Position numbers and translations under genes: made by a program. From Diphasiastrum complanatum (taxonomy: Eukaryota; Streptophyta; Lycopodiopsida; Lycopodiales; Lycopodiaceae): a DNA stretch of 64,000 nt. Numbering within the stretch: the first letter of the stretch is position 1; every line of letters starts with the position of its first letter. The stretch spans positions 16,023,595 to 16,087,594 of the forward strand of contig CM055094.1 in the NCBI GenBank assembly GCA_029204225.1, read 5' to 3'. The notes beneath the pieces are model-generated. The model saw only the letters and a program-made list of their open reading frames with translations. It ran no database searches and was not told where the DNA came from. Below, in pieces: positions 1 to 11,921 of the stretch.

Positions 1-740
1 TGAAGTAATCAATGGCTGTGAGGTAAAATGCTGGGGTGTCTCGTATATTTAGGTCCTACGGCGGGGTGGAACATGAATCGTTCGGTCTCTTGTGGTTAAC
101 CGGCACCTAGAGGTTTACAGTAAGTAGAGAGTTGTAACAGCCATTATGAGAAGATATTGCGTTCAGAAGATGATCTCATCATTGCTTGGGATGTCAAAGA
201 TTGATCTAATCGAGGGTCCAAGGAAATTTGTTGCCATCAACTATACTGCACATAGCTCCATGTTTGCTATCATAAAACTTCATTCCTTCATAAAGTCTTC
301 AGCAATTGTGTTTCAATACTCCTATCTAGGATATAGATTGTCAGTGACTAACGTTGATCCCAACGAGGTGAAAGATGTGAAAATTAATAGCTTCTTTCTA
401 GAATTCAAAAAATGGCAAGCAAGAACATTAAACGTCATTTTCAAAAGCTACAATGCATTGGCAAAGAGATAAAAACAACATAAACAAACATTAATTGTTC
501 AAAGAAGCACCAAGTCAACAAACATTGTGTGCACTATTATTCCCCTATATTATTTTCCCACGTTGAAGATTCCCATAAACTAGCGTTAACCACAAAAAAC
601 AATGCAACTTAGTACTTAAACTCTCTAGAGTTCATGACATACTTCCACAAAAAATTACAAATTGGCTAAAAATTCTCAACAGATGGACTGACTACACATA
701 AAATATACTTGCATGTCCAGAACAGTTTACAAGTGGGAAC
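1..740. other. No recognised gene; intron 2 side of the WDR91-like gene
   Basis: On the minus strand this stretch lies downstream of exon 2 of the WDR91-like gene and is probably intron. An open frame of 108 codons on the plus strand at 146-472 (ending FKSYNALAKR) has no family I recognise and no clear splice context. I looked on the minus strand for the coiled-coil region expected to follow exon 2 in WDR91 proteins and did not find it, so later exons probably lie beyond the window. Confidence 0.4.
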
Positions 741-881
741 TTTTCAGATAAAGGATATGAATGCTTTCAAAGACCTCACACAAAAAATTGTGTAATGAAA
801 CTTTCAAGGTATCCAACCATTCCTTGGAAAAATATATTTGAAACCGAGGATCGGTACTTGGATTCCTCACATATGGAATAG
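741..881 (-). CDS. WDR91-like protein, exon 2 (partial gene)
   Basis: This exon encodes the segment reading AIPYVRNPSTDPRFQIYF then SKEWLDTLKVSLHNFLCEVF. From memory it corresponds to the part of animal WDR91 that follows the N-terminal LisH-like domain (human residues around ATYFSRQW...VSLHNFL). WDR91 is a Rab7 effector on endosomes that restrains PI3-kinase activity; plant homologues are poorly studied. The acceptor TTGCAG ends at 882 and leaves a two-base start that completes a GCT codon with the last base of exon 1. The 3' boundary is less sure: a weak GT donor at 740-739 just precedes an in-frame stop. Coiled-coil and WD40 exons must lie outside the window. Confidence 0.75.
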
Positions 882-986
882 CTGCAATTGCATAAAGACG
901 AGTGAGAAAATGCAATACCACATTGCATTAAAGACAACAAAATAAGAGCAAGTGACATATGTTTCACGAGACACAAATTGGAATTA

Positions 987-991
987 CACTT
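987..991. repeat. Target-site duplication CACTT of the chromovirus, left copy
   Basis: CACTT occurs immediately outside the left LTR and again at 7189-7193 immediately outside the right LTR. A matching pair supports insertion as one unit at this site. Confidence 0.75.
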
Positions 992-1409
992 AGTTACGAA
1001 TAGAGCCACAGCTGATCTAGAATTAAGCTATGAAAGCATCACATAAGCAAGACTTAACCCTAGAAAGCAGGAAAGAGAGAGATTAAGGAGGCTAAAGAGA
1101 GAGATCAATATCATCAGCTGAATGACAAATGACACAGTTTCCCTACTTATAGCCAAGAGGAAGCCCTAAAAGGAAGCTTCCAGTGGCTAGGGCCCAATTG
1201 GGAGAGATAATAGTGCGCCCTCCAAGAAGGCCCCCACTCTCCAGTAATATGTCCAAATGGCCTAATAATGAATAATAAGGCCAAAGGCCAACCATATAGT
1301 CTGAATGTCACTAATGAATAAAAAAGGGCCCAAGGCCTGCTTATGCATAAAGTAAAGTAACTGTAAATGTAAATGGACGCAGCGAATGTAATGAGCCGAG
1401 TCCATAACT
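992..1409 (-). repeat. 3' LTR of the chromovirus
   Basis: This 418-bp copy matches 6771-7188. Its ends are AGTTA...TAACT, a short inverted repeat, instead of the usual TG...CA. The upstream side on the minus strand is a G-rich tract (TCGGGGAG, 1417-1410), the likely second-strand primer. Confidence 0.9.
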
Positions 1410-1455
1410 CTCCCCGACACAAAAAAAAGACCCAACTGCCGAAAAGATAACCGGA

Positions 1456-1989
1456 TCAAGTAGCAGCAAGCCCTGGTGCATCAACAGCTACAGGAACATC
1501 TGATGTAGAGGAATCAACAAGTGCAGCAAGAGCACGAGCCTGATCCGCAAGTAATGGTGTATGATAAAACACATCAATAGGCTCCCATGTAGCCTCCTCA
1601 ATAGGACGACCATCCCACTAGACCAAAAACTGAATCTGCCGGCGGCGTCGACTATGGTATAGACGGACCTGTAATATAGCAGCAGGTAAAAATAGAAATA
1701 ACTCTGGAGCAGTAGGAAACTCAGCATCACAAGGAGCGTCATCCTCAATAGCAACACGTAATAAACTGACATGGAATACATCACAGGCGCGTGTGGAAGC
1801 AGGAAGCTGTAAGCGATATGTAACTGGACTAAGAACCTCCACAATGCGATAAGGCCCATAATAACGTGGTGCAAGCTTCTCAGTAGAAGCATGGCCCTGG
1901 ACAAAATGATGACGTACAAACCGTAAGCGTAGATAAACCATATCTCCAAGTTGAAACTCAACATGGCGGCGGTGACGATCAACTGAGGT
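1456..1989 (-). pseudogene. Chromovirus integrase C-terminus and chromodomain
   Basis: This in-frame continuation of the integrase begins just after a TAG at 1990-1992. It contains the basic-linker motif typical of gypsy integrase tails (LAPRYYGPYRIVEVL) and, further on, a chromodomain pattern (FLV, then WDGRPIEEATWEP) split by a second TAG at 1618-1620. Chromodomains direct such elements to particular chromatin marks. The frame ends at TGA 1458-1456, close to the purine tract and LTR, which is the expected place for the end of the polyprotein. Confidence 0.8.
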
Positions 1990-3465
1990 CTAATAACGCT
2001 GCTGAACATGCTGTAAATGACAACTGGCCCGAGTAATAAGCTCTCGAGCACCTGATAGAAAAGATGCAAGTGTAACAGGTGTATCCTCAGGAGGAAGAGG
2101 AATGCCAGGTAAAAGAGGTGCATAGCCATGAGATAATAAAAATGAAGAGACACTTGTGCTGGTACTAACAGAGCTATTATAGCTATACTCTGCTAAACAT
2201 AAATGCTGATCCCAATCCTTCCCTGAAGGAGTAACAAAATGGCGTAAATAATCCTCAAGGATCCTGTTAAGGACCTCAGACTGCCCATCAGAAGTAGAAT
2301 GATAAGCAGAACCCATAAAAAGCTGAACATCCAAAATACGCATAAGCTCTGTCCAGAATATAGATGTAAACTTACTATCCCGATCAGAAAGGATAGTACG
2401 AGGAAATCCGTGCAGGCGGAAAATCTCTAATAGGAACAAACGTGCACACTGCTCTGCTGTGATAGTACTGCGAACTGGGATAAAATGTGCCTGTTTCAAG
2501 AACCTGTCAACTACCACCATACATGAATCGTGACCACGCTGGGTATGGGGAAGGCCAAGGATAAAGTCCATAGATATATCAGTCCACTGGCGATGAGGAA
2601 TAGGCCAACTCTGGAGCAAACCAGCAGATTTAGAACGGGAGTACTTATTACGAAGACAAAAAGGGCAGGTACGAATAAGTACAGCAAGCTCAGATCGAAG
2701 AGAGGGCCAATAGAAATGGTCTTTGAGACGAGCATAAGACTTCTGAAAACCAAAGTGACCCCCAACAGGAGAGGAATGAGCATCCGACAACAACTGGGAA
2801 CGGATACCCAAAGAACTAGGGATACAAAGAGAATCATAATGATAAAGACGATTGTCAGTAATGGAGTAAACCTGATGAGGACTGGACGAAACAGGTGGGG
2901 CAGAACTATAAACATCACGAAAATCAGAACATGTAAGGTATGCTGCAGGTAGAGCATCAAACCATGGAGGAATAGTAGAAACGAGTGTATTTAACAAAGC
3001 TGGAAGACGAGATAATGCATCAGCAGCAGTGTTAGCACGACCAGGACGATACAATATGGAGAAATTAAAAGACTGTAAAAACTGCAACCAACGAAATTGA
3101 CGATCACTAAGGTCACGTTGAGAAAACAGATAACGTAAAGACTGGTGATCAGTAATAATGTCAAATGGGACTCGATACAGATAATGACGCCACTTCTTAA
3201 GAACATAGATAATAGCAAGAAGCTCTTTCTCATGCACAGAATAACGTTGCTCATAAGAGCGAAGACGACGCGACTCATAAGCAATAATACATTGTGACTG
3301 GCGAAGTAAAGCACCCAAACCAACATTACTAGCATCAGTCTCAACAAGAAACTTCTGATCAAACTGTGGTAAACACATAACCGCAGCATCAACAACAGCA
3401 CGACGAAGAGTATCAAACGTTGTCTGACAATCAGGAGTCCACAGAAAAGTACTACACTTCTTCAA
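1990..3465 (-). pseudogene. Chromovirus RNase H and integrase
   Basis: A long open stretch of 491 codons. RNase H is marked by FLVETDASNVGLGALL near residue 40 and by the TDHQSLRYL region near residue 105. The integrase zinc domain follows (GHFGFQKSYARLKDHFYWP, then CPFC), and the D,D,E core is seen as WTDISMDFI, LSDRDSKF and the glutamate in DGQSEVLNR. The start given is only the first Met after a frame break, since the domain belongs to a longer polyprotein. It is closed by a TAG before the integrase tail. Catalytic residues look intact, so loss of function comes from the frame breaks. Confidence 0.9.
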
Positions 3466-3483
3466 AAGTGCATGAAGAGGAGC

Positions 3484-4397
3484 TACGATAGTGGCAAAAT
3501 GAGGAACTGGACGACGAAGGTGAGTGGCTTACCCAAGAAACATACGAACATGATGAATATCAGTAGGTATAGGCCAATCCTGGATGGCCTGAACCTTATG
3601 AGGGTCCAGACGAATGTGACCATTACAAATAAGAAAACCAAGAAACTCGATCTCAAAAACAGCAAAAGAACATTTAGACAACTTAGCAAATAACTGGTGG
3701 TGTACAAGTAACTGAAAGGCCGAGGAACGATGGGCAACATGCTCAGCAAGAGACTGACTAAAAAAATAAGAATATCATCAAAATAAACCAAGACACAATG
3801 ACCAAGAAGCGGACGTAAGACGTTATTCATCACATTCTGGAACGTAGGAGGGCCATTAGTAACACCAAAAGGAAGTACACGAAATTCATATAAACCAAGA
3901 TGAGTACGGAAAGCAGTCTTATGTTCGTCATAAGGGTGCATCCTGATATGGTAATATCCAGAACGAAGGTCTATCTTGGAAAAGATTTTAGAGGTACCGA
4001 GCTGGTCAAAGAGGTCATCCATGTGGGGAATAGGGTACTTATTACGAATAGTCAACTTATTTAAAGCACGGTAATCAATACAAAGGCGTTTGGTACCATC
4101 TTTCTTATTAATAAGGAGAACAGGAGCACCAAAAGGGCTGTGACTAGGAACAATGAGACCCTGATCTAACAAGGCAGTAATATGGAGCTCAAGCTCATCA
4201 CGCTCAGATCGAGACATACGATAAGGGGGACGGGAGGGAGGAGCAGAACCAGGATGCAAATCAATATGATGGTTCACGTCACGTAATGGTGGTAGCGTCG
4301 TAGGTTCTGAAAAAACAAAAGCATACTGATGTAATAAGTCAGAAATCACCTGAGGAACAGCTGCTGGTGTAGAAACTGGAGGAACTGGTACTGCCCG
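3484..4397 (-). pseudogene. Chromovirus reverse transcriptase
   Basis: RT motifs are clear: [58 protein letters not shown] and the catalytic YFDDILIF. Just after this motif a run of seven A on the plus strand (3760-3766) coincides with a frameshift; the thumb and connection continue in another frame (for example [14 protein letters not shown]), and a second shift near 3526-3532 leads into RNase H. The RT frame is the same as gag/protease, separated only by a TAG at 4400-4398, so an original gag-pol fusion is likely. Confidence 0.88.
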
Positions 4398-6092
4398 CTA
4401 AACACATAATAAGGCAGCACAATGAGCCTTCGGCAGGCTGCGAATAAACTGCTTCCCAGTAATGAACTGGAAGTCTCCCTGAGAATCAATGCCCACAAGT
4501 GAGTGTGTAACTGCATCATGTACAAATGTCAATGTCTGCTGTGTCAAGTCCAGTGTAACGGCTCCAAGAGATGCAAACCAATCAGCACCTAGGATAAGAT
4601 CATAACGCTCCATAGGGATAATGTAAAGATCTGCCTGTCCAGAGAAATCTCCAATGCGGTATGGTAAACGCTGAAACATCTGAGAACTAGGAAAAGAATG
4701 AGAACTGGCAACCTCAACTGTGAGAGGCTGGGAAGCAGGAACAGGTGAAGCACGGATCCGACTAGTGATATAACTGCTAATAAAAGAATGAGTGCTACCA
4801 GTATCAACTAAAGCAACATACTCTCGACCTGTAATACGCACACGTAACCGAATGGAGCGAGGACCAGGACGCCCTGTCCAAGTAGCATAGGCAAGCTGAG
4901 CATGGCAAGTAGCAGGAAGTAAATTAGGGGAAGGCTCAGAGGATAAGTCAGGCTCATCAGAAATATGAATGTAGATATCGGAATCATCTGGAGTAGTGCC
5001 CTCATGGTAAAAAACAGCAGTAGTAGTAGGGAGAGGCTGGCGGCAATCACGGGCAAGATGGTCAGGACTCTTACAACGAAAGCAAAGACGCTTCTGCTGA
5101 AGATCAGCGAACTCTGCAGACGTGTAATGTCGGACAAAAGCAGGTCGAGGAGTCGGAGGACGAGGAGGCGAAGGGGCAATGGAGAGAGCTGGAACAGAAG
5201 GGGCCGGTGTAGGGGTGAACGTAGCGGGAAAAGATGAAGCAGAAGGACGGGGTCGGGAGAAGCGGGAAGGAAGGGTGTCAGAGTACTTATGTTGTAAAGT
5301 ACTGGCAAGAGACATCGCCTCAACAAGTGTGGTAGGACGGAAGGAAGAAACATCATAACGTAAAGCACCACGAAGCCCAGCAATGTAACGAGAAATAAGC
5401 TCAGTGGGCTGTAGATCTGTGAAAAGATAAGAAAGCTCCATAAACTGATCTGTATAAGAAGCAAAATCACTGGTCTGAATGAGACTACGGAATGTATCAT
5501 GTTGGCGGTCAAGCCACTGAGGATCAATCATAGCATGGCGGAGGTCACGGCGAAAAGTATGCCATACATGGAGCCCTTCCCGATCAGGATCAACTCTATA
5601 AACTCGCCACCACGTGGCGGCACGTCCATCTAAATGTAAAGCAGCCAACTGGATCTTCTGAGGATCAGTCTTGGGGTAAATCTGAAAATATGTGTCAAGC
5701 TTAGCAAACCAATTCTCTAATAAGTTCCCGTCGGCGGAATAGGTAGCAAGTTGTACCCTATCACGAAAGTCTCAAGCAAAGTGTGGCTCAGGAAGGGGGG
5801 GACTAGGAAAGAAACCAGGAGGTGGGTTAGATGGAATGAACGGTCCACCACCAGGCTGACTAGCAGAAGAAGATGGAAATCCAAATGGAGGGGGAGTCCC
5901 AAATGTAGGAAAAACAGGAGCTTTACCAGGACCATGAGGCTATAAAGAATCAATCTGTGACTGCATAGTAGCAAAGCCGGTCATAACTGAATCGAAGCGA
6001 AGAACGAGGCCAGAAAGGGTCTCATCCATGCGACGAAACTGATCGGATAAGGTTTCCTGAGTAGTCTCACTCGGGGTAGGTGAATGTGCCAT
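4398..6092 (-). pseudogene. Chromovirus gag and protease
   Basis: Gag would start at the Met at 6092 (MAHSPTPSETTQET). The frame runs through a TAG at 5942-5940 and a TGA at 5774-5772, then stays open to 4398. The proline-rich stretch, capsid-like region (WFAKLDTYFQIYP, AATWWRVYRVDP), one CCHC zinc knuckle (CFRCKSPDHLARDC) and the retropepsin-like active site (VALVDTGSTHSFIS) occur in that order. Protease follows gag without a break, as in related elements. Translation of a functional product is unlikely. Confidence 0.88.
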
Positions 6093-6758
6093 AATGATAG
6101 TGGAAGGAATAGACGAAAACTTGAGGGTGCGGACTCTTGTCGTCACCCCAAATTAGCCTATTACAACCAATATTATCACAACTGAAAAAAACAGACAACA
6201 ATGAACAATGGAGAAGCTGTAAAAATGCGCTGGACAGCCAGGGATACAATGTGAATTTGAAAGAGTAAACCTCCAGTCAGAATTCCTGAAAATGTGGTGG
6301 AGAATGAGCGCGCGACAGCCTTTTGATAAGCTGTAAAAGATGGCTGGAATTGGAGAAAAAAAAAGGCAAAAGTGACAAGTTGGGAGTGTTGAGGCAGCGA
6401 TTTACAGGTTGAAGAATTTTAGCTATTTGGAATAGCAAATGATGTCGGAATTGGATAGTTTTTGGATGAGGATGGGCATTGGACAGTCAGGGAACTAACT
6501 GTGGAAGATGGCTGCAAACTGGAAAAATATCAGACGAAAGTGATAGGTCGGAAGGCAAGGACAGTGATGGAAAGGAAGAGGAGGAGCGCTGGGCAGCAAA
6601 GAAAAGAGGGGACAAAACAGGGGGAACGTTGGGCAGGAAGGAGTGGAAGGAGCAGCGATGGAACAGGGCTGTCAAAACGGTAATGGAGCTGCAGGAACAG
6701 CGATGGAGGAGCAAGGCAAGGCAGCAAAGAAAAAATTCCAGATTGTGCTCAGAAAAGT

Positions 6759-6770
6759 GCTCTGATACCA
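6759..6770 (-). promoter_or_regulatory. Primer-binding site, initiator-Met tRNA
   Basis: On the minus strand TGGTATCAGAGC directly follows the 5' LTR and is complementary to the 3' end of plant initiator-Met tRNA. The spacer is zero bases. Confidence 0.9.
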
Positions 6771-7188
6771 AGTTACGAATAGAGCCACAGCTGATCTAGA
6801 ATTAAGCTATGAAAGCATCACATAAGCAAGACTTAACCCTAGAAAGCAGGAAAGAGAGAGATTAAGGAGGCTAAAGAGAGAGATCAATATCATCAGCTGA
6901 ATGACAAATGACACAGTTTCCCTACTTATAGCCAAGAGGAAGCCCTAAAAGGAAGTTTCCAGTGGCTAGGGCCCAACTGGGAGGGATAATAGTGCGCCCT
7001 CCAAGAAGGCCCCCACTCTCCAGTAATATGTCCAAATGGCCTAATAATGAATAATAAGGCCAAAGGCCAACCATATAGTCTGAATGTCACTAATGAATAA
7101 AAAAGGGCCCAAGGCCTGCTTATGCATAAAGTAAAGTAACTGTAAATGTAAATGGACGCGGCGAATGTAATGAGCTGAGTCCATAACT
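6771..7188 (-). repeat. 5' LTR of the chromovirus
   Basis: This 418-bp copy of 992-1409 is flanked outside by CACTT (7189-7193). It would contain the promoter for leftward transcription; I did not locate a convincing TATA box. Confidence 0.9.
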
Positions 7189-7193
7189 CACTT

Positions 7194-8927
7194 AACCACC
7201 TTAGAAATGCATGTTTAATTTGTATTTAAACCTTGTCAAGCATAACCTAAATGATTACTAGTGGATGAAATAACCAACTCAAAAAAATAAGGCATTATGG
7301 AAAAATCATAAATTGTAAAGACCCTCATCTTCCAAACTTGTGAAGTCCTGCTAGCCCATCATGAGAATGAAGCTCCTCACAAGTCCCTACCATATCCTAC
7401 TATTGAAGTTCAACATTGCCTCTTTGATCCTTGTGGAGTCATGTGATCTTCTTTGGATTAATCATGCTCTTAAATTGATCTTCGTGCCTCACATATCTAG
7501 AATATGTTGTTGGAATGTTGGTGGTCTCTTAAAAGTAGCTTGTAAGTACTCGACTTTGGAAAATGATAGACAAGATTTTTTCTAGTTTTTCGGTCATTTA
7601 TAAGGACAAAATGTATCTATACAAATGCCTTGAAAAACCAAACTCTCAAAAGATTTTACAATCATATTGTTCCCTAGGCTTTAAGGGATGGGTGAAGACC
7701 AACAACCTAAAAAATTGTAATTTTAGCCAAACTTTGGAGAAATTTCGAAATTCCAACTAGCATTGACAATTTGGGATAAGAGTTTCACAATTTGATGGTT
7801 TAGGTGAATTCTAGAACAAGACTTCCATAATTTTGAGATAGAAATATTGGCCAATGATCAAAAATCTGACAACGTAACAGATTGTACTCACGTTTGGGAC
7901 TGAAATTCCAAATCTATGTAGCAAGTATTTTGGTCACTGGTAATTGGAACACGAAGCGCTTCAACAATTTTCAAGACCTAACATCCCAAAAAGATAACAA
8001 GTATATTTTGACAAACAAAAATTACTTTTCTCTAGCAACATGCCATGGATAAACAAGCGATTAAGACAGACTATGTAACAGAATTCCAAGCCGTTAAGGT
8101 ACTGAATAGAACCACGCAAAGAGATTTTAGCACTTGAGTTGTCACATGAAGTACAGGACCAATTTGAAGGCTAGTAAAGTTTTGGTACGCCATAAAAGAG
8201 ACAAAAATTACTCGATTCACCTACACATCACACATTGAGGCAAACAAAGATCGAGAAGGTAGAGAACCCAAGTGGGGGAAAGGACTTCCCCATTGACATA
8301 AATTGGTGGCAAAGAATGCCAACAAGGATGGAGAGGATAGATCCTAAATTGCCGCTCACAACAAAGAAACAAAAGAAAATTTGTGGAAAAGATCAAACTA
8401 ATAGAGGAGTCATTGCCTCCATCAATTTATTCAAGTAAAGTTTTGCTAGATTAAGTCGAAAACCTCCTAGTAAACAAGAATCTACCAATGTTGAGCTAAG
8501 ATAAGCCGCTATGTATAGATAAATGTATAAGAGGAAGAAAAGCTACAATGGGGTAGCAACATTTTTCAGCATCCCAATAACTAAGGAAGAGGAATGATCC
8601 TCCACAACTGAGAAGTACAACTATAACACCAATTCCTTCAACTTGGTCCACTTGCAGTTTGCTTGGAGGATTTATGTTCATTCCTTCAAATTGACGTTTC
8701 AATGAAGAAAAAGGAATTAACGAGTTATTGAGATAGCCCATTAAAAGTTTCCTACCTTTTCAAAATCGGCCCTTTCATAATCAGAATAATCAACAAGTCA
8801 TGCAACTCAACATCAGGGGTCTCTTGAAACGAATCGACGTATTGATGGCCAACAGCTGGCACTTTATGACTCCCAAGTCCACACAATAATTGACTACACT
8901 TTTCATGATTCAAACTCAAATATAGTC
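7194..8927. other. Intronic stretch without a recognised gene
   Basis: Only short open frames occur and none shows a known motif. The sequence is moderately AT-rich and could hold decayed mobile DNA or the 5' part of the hAT element that follows. Confidence 0.5.
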
Positions 8928-11921
8928 ATGACTCAAACTCAAATACAAGCCAATGTATCTATTAGGAGGTGTTTCTACATGTGCAACCTCCCCTTTCACT
9001 TGGCTACGACCCCTGCATGGAGGGTGATGATGAGACATGTATCTAGGATTGGTTCAGAGTGGGAGGGACCATCCATGCAGCAGTTGAGGACCACTCAGTT
9101 GGTTGCCGAGCGAGACTTCGTGGATAGGGAGCTAGAGCCTATCAGGAGATCATGGCCCATGTAAATCCTGATTCCTAAACCCTACTTTAATGTAATTAGT
9201 AATTACTAATTACTAATATGTATTGTCATTTATGTTCTAACTTGAAATTCCAAGTTTGAAGTGGCGAGTGCCAAGTTCTAACTTCTAAGTTCTATCTCTT
9301 AACTTTTATGTTTTAAAAATTAAGAATGATTGAAATAGTTATATTTATTGACCAGTTACATAAATTGCTAAATTTTAATCCAGTTGAGAATTGCCATCTG
9401 AAATCTGAATATTGTGGGCAATGAGATCTTTTGAACTAGGTATGGGTGCTCCATCATATCAGATAGTTGGACTCATACGAGGAAGCACCATATTGTAAAT
9501 ATATTGGTTTCTTCTTGCTTGGGCACGACGTTCTTGAGATCCATCGACACCTCGGGCTTAAGCTTGGATGCCCAGACATTGTTTGGATTTATTGACGCGG
9601 CCATTGTGGAGGTCGGCAAAGAGAATGTTGTGCAGGTATTGATTCTTGACTTTCAGTTGAGTACTGAGAAATAAAAATGAGTGAAAACTTTTTACTTACA
9701 CTACTTGTTCAATGTTGCTTCTTGGATCATGGACTTCAGAGAAGATCGATGTCGGATGTTGCATGTTGTGCTTTGCAGGTCGTCACCGACAATGCGGCAA
9801 ATTGTGTTGTCATGGGGAAGCTCGTAAATGAAAAGTACCCTTGGATCTTTTGGTCACCCTGTGCTGCACATTGCTTAGACCTCTTGTTTGAGGATATAGC
9901 AAAGTTGCCATGGATTGCAGAGGTACTAGACATAGGCCAGTTCTTGGTGAGGTTTGTCACCAAGAGACCGAGGGTCCTGAGCTATTCAGAGAGTATTCTA
10001 GCCTCGACATTTTGAGGCCTGCCCCCACCAGGTCTACTTTTCTATTCATCAAATTTGATTCGTCACTTAGATTCTTACTACTTAGAAGCTAGTACATAGC
10101 TTACTAGCAACTACTAACTACTTTCGAGTTTCAACCTAAGACCTTGTTATCCGATAATTGCTTTGTTGAAGCTAATACAATTTGCAATCATGATTCGTTC
10201 CAGGTTTGGCTTTATTTTCATTGTTCTGGAGCGGAAGGTGCATGACGGCTTGAGACAGATGGTGGTCTTACAGCCTTGGCGTCAGTGGAGGCACTCACGA
10301 GAGCCTAAGGCTCAGCGATTTGAGAGGATTGTGCTAGCATCTCCTTTTTGGGATGATGCCCGGGCCATTGTCATAGCGTTGCAGCCTCTTTACACTGTCC
10401 TGCGCCTTACGGATAGAGAGGGCGCAACTTTGGGCCTTCTCTATGAGTTCATGGACAGGCTGGGAGAGCAGATTCGCACCTGCACTGCCTTTAGTGCAGA
10501 GAGGTTTGTATTATGCATTATCTCCTATCATGATTAATGAGTGTTTACGAAATATGTAATATGTAGTTATAAGTATGCACCATGTGACATGTATGATGTA
10601 TGATTTTCAAATTTTATAGGGTTGAAGAAATAAGAGCAAAGTGGCAAGCCAGGTGGGAGTGGTTCCATCAGCCTCTACACGCTATGGCTTGCATTCTTCA
10701 TCCTCTATGGAGGAATGAAGATCAGTTCCATGATGCAGAGCTCCAACAGGGATGCGCACATACATTGAGAGGGTCTATCCTAATCCTGTCATGCAGGATT
10801 CACTCAGGGATGATCTCAATGTCTTCAGGTATAAGTCATGACAATTCTCTAACATTTGTAATTTTTTCAAGTCCTTTGTCTTTCTTGAATCCCAATGAAG
10901 TGAGTGGCCACATTGTCACACTCGGCACTCACTCATGAATGATCTTCAATGTGCATTGTCACAACTCACGTGTGCACTGTGCAGGCGTGAGGCTCTTGAG
11001 TTTGGGTGTCCAGGAGCGCGGTTCAGAGAAGGACAACTGCGCCCTGTTTCATGGTGGGACAAGTATGGGGGTAATTGTCCTCGATTGCAGAAGCTCGCCA
11101 TACGCATTCTCTGACAGGATTGCACAACGAGTGCAAGTGAGAGGAATTGGAGTTTGTTCTCTCTGGTTCATACGAAGAGGAGGAACAGGCTCAGTGTTGC
11201 ACAATTAGACAGGTTGGTGTATATGCACGCCAATCTGCGGCTTTTGAAGAAGTTGAAGGGGGCGAGGGAGCCTATGCAGGTAAATTGTAATTTGATAGTT
11301 GCAATTGTGTTTGAACATTGAAATTTGAATCCTTAGTGACATTCTAAATCTGTTGTTCTACTGTCTACATACTACAGGTGTGACGAAGGTTCCAGACCTA
11401 CCACCAAGGTCATAGGAGGTGGAGGACGTGTATGCACTACTCCATGATGACGCCATGCAGTTTGCAGGTGAATTTCAAGTTCCAATTTCAAGCTTTGAAA
11501 TTTGAATTAGCCCTTGAGCCTTGAGGCTTGGGCCCTTGCAAGTTGGTCCTTGGAAGTTTGAACTTTGAGCTCCATCCCATGTTCTAAGTAGTAAGTTCTA
11601 ACTTTAGAAATTAGAATTGAAACTTGTGATTGTGAATTGTAACCCTTTGCCAATCCCTGCGTGCAGGACCTACCACTCGGGCTGCTGCACGTCGCAGGAC
11701 AGGGGGAGAGGCTTCCAGTTCTCGAGCCCACGAGGACGAGGAGCCACTAGAAGATGAAGAAGACGCAGAGACCTCGGAAGATGAAGCCGACAGCGAGGAT
11801 TCCTCAGAGGATGAGAGTAATCCATCTGATGATGTTGATAGCATTGATGAGGATCCTGCTCCTAAGCCTGCACGTACGAGGTCACAGCTTCCACGGGTGA
11901 CTAGGAGGAGGCTACGTTAGG
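8928..11921 (+). pseudogene. Multi-exon hAT transposase (DUF659 and hATC), broken
   Basis: Exons with good GT-AG borders: to 9160, 9440-9635, 9779 to about 10,040, 10,204-10,504, 10,620-10,828, about 10,985-11,279, 11,379-11,470 and 11,667-11,921. They encode the hAT core in order: LPFHLATTPAWRVMM, YGCSIISDSWTHTRK, VVTDNAANCVVMGKLVNEKY, FWSPCAAHCLDLLFEDIAKL (the DUF659 signature), then the C-terminal hATC dimer domain with SERNWSLFSLVHTKRRNRL. The last exon is an acidic, D/E-rich tail ending in a basic segment. Lesions are a frameshift near 9985, TGA at 11112-11114 inside hATC and TAG at 11413-11415. No BED zinc finger was found at the 5' end. Such proteins excise and reinsert hAT DNA transposons in the nucleus. 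Confidence 0.85.

Larger units (their letters stand above)
992..7188 (-). mobile_element. Full-length Ty3/gypsy chromovirus, inactivated
   Basis: The element is 6,197 bp with two 418-bp LTRs (about five differences, all transitions, roughly 1.2 percent), 5-bp target duplications, a primer site next to the right LTR and a purine tract next to the left LTR, so it is transcribed leftwards. The order gag, protease, reverse transcriptase, RNase H, integrase, chromodomain is that of chromoviruses. The coding region was probably one long frame: gag, protease and RT still share a frame, and RNase H to chromodomain share another. It is now cut by several stop codons and at least two frameshifts. The low LTR divergence suggests a fairly recent insertion. 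Confidence 0.9.

Noticed and set aside
146-472. 108-codon frame as a host gene
   Set aside because: No motif, no splice signals and no context support; it is kept only as a remark on an unassigned stretch.
2511-2960. Hydrophobic minus-strand frame and its plus-strand partner inside the chromovirus
   Set aside because: Both overlap the well-supported integrase frame and are shadows of it.
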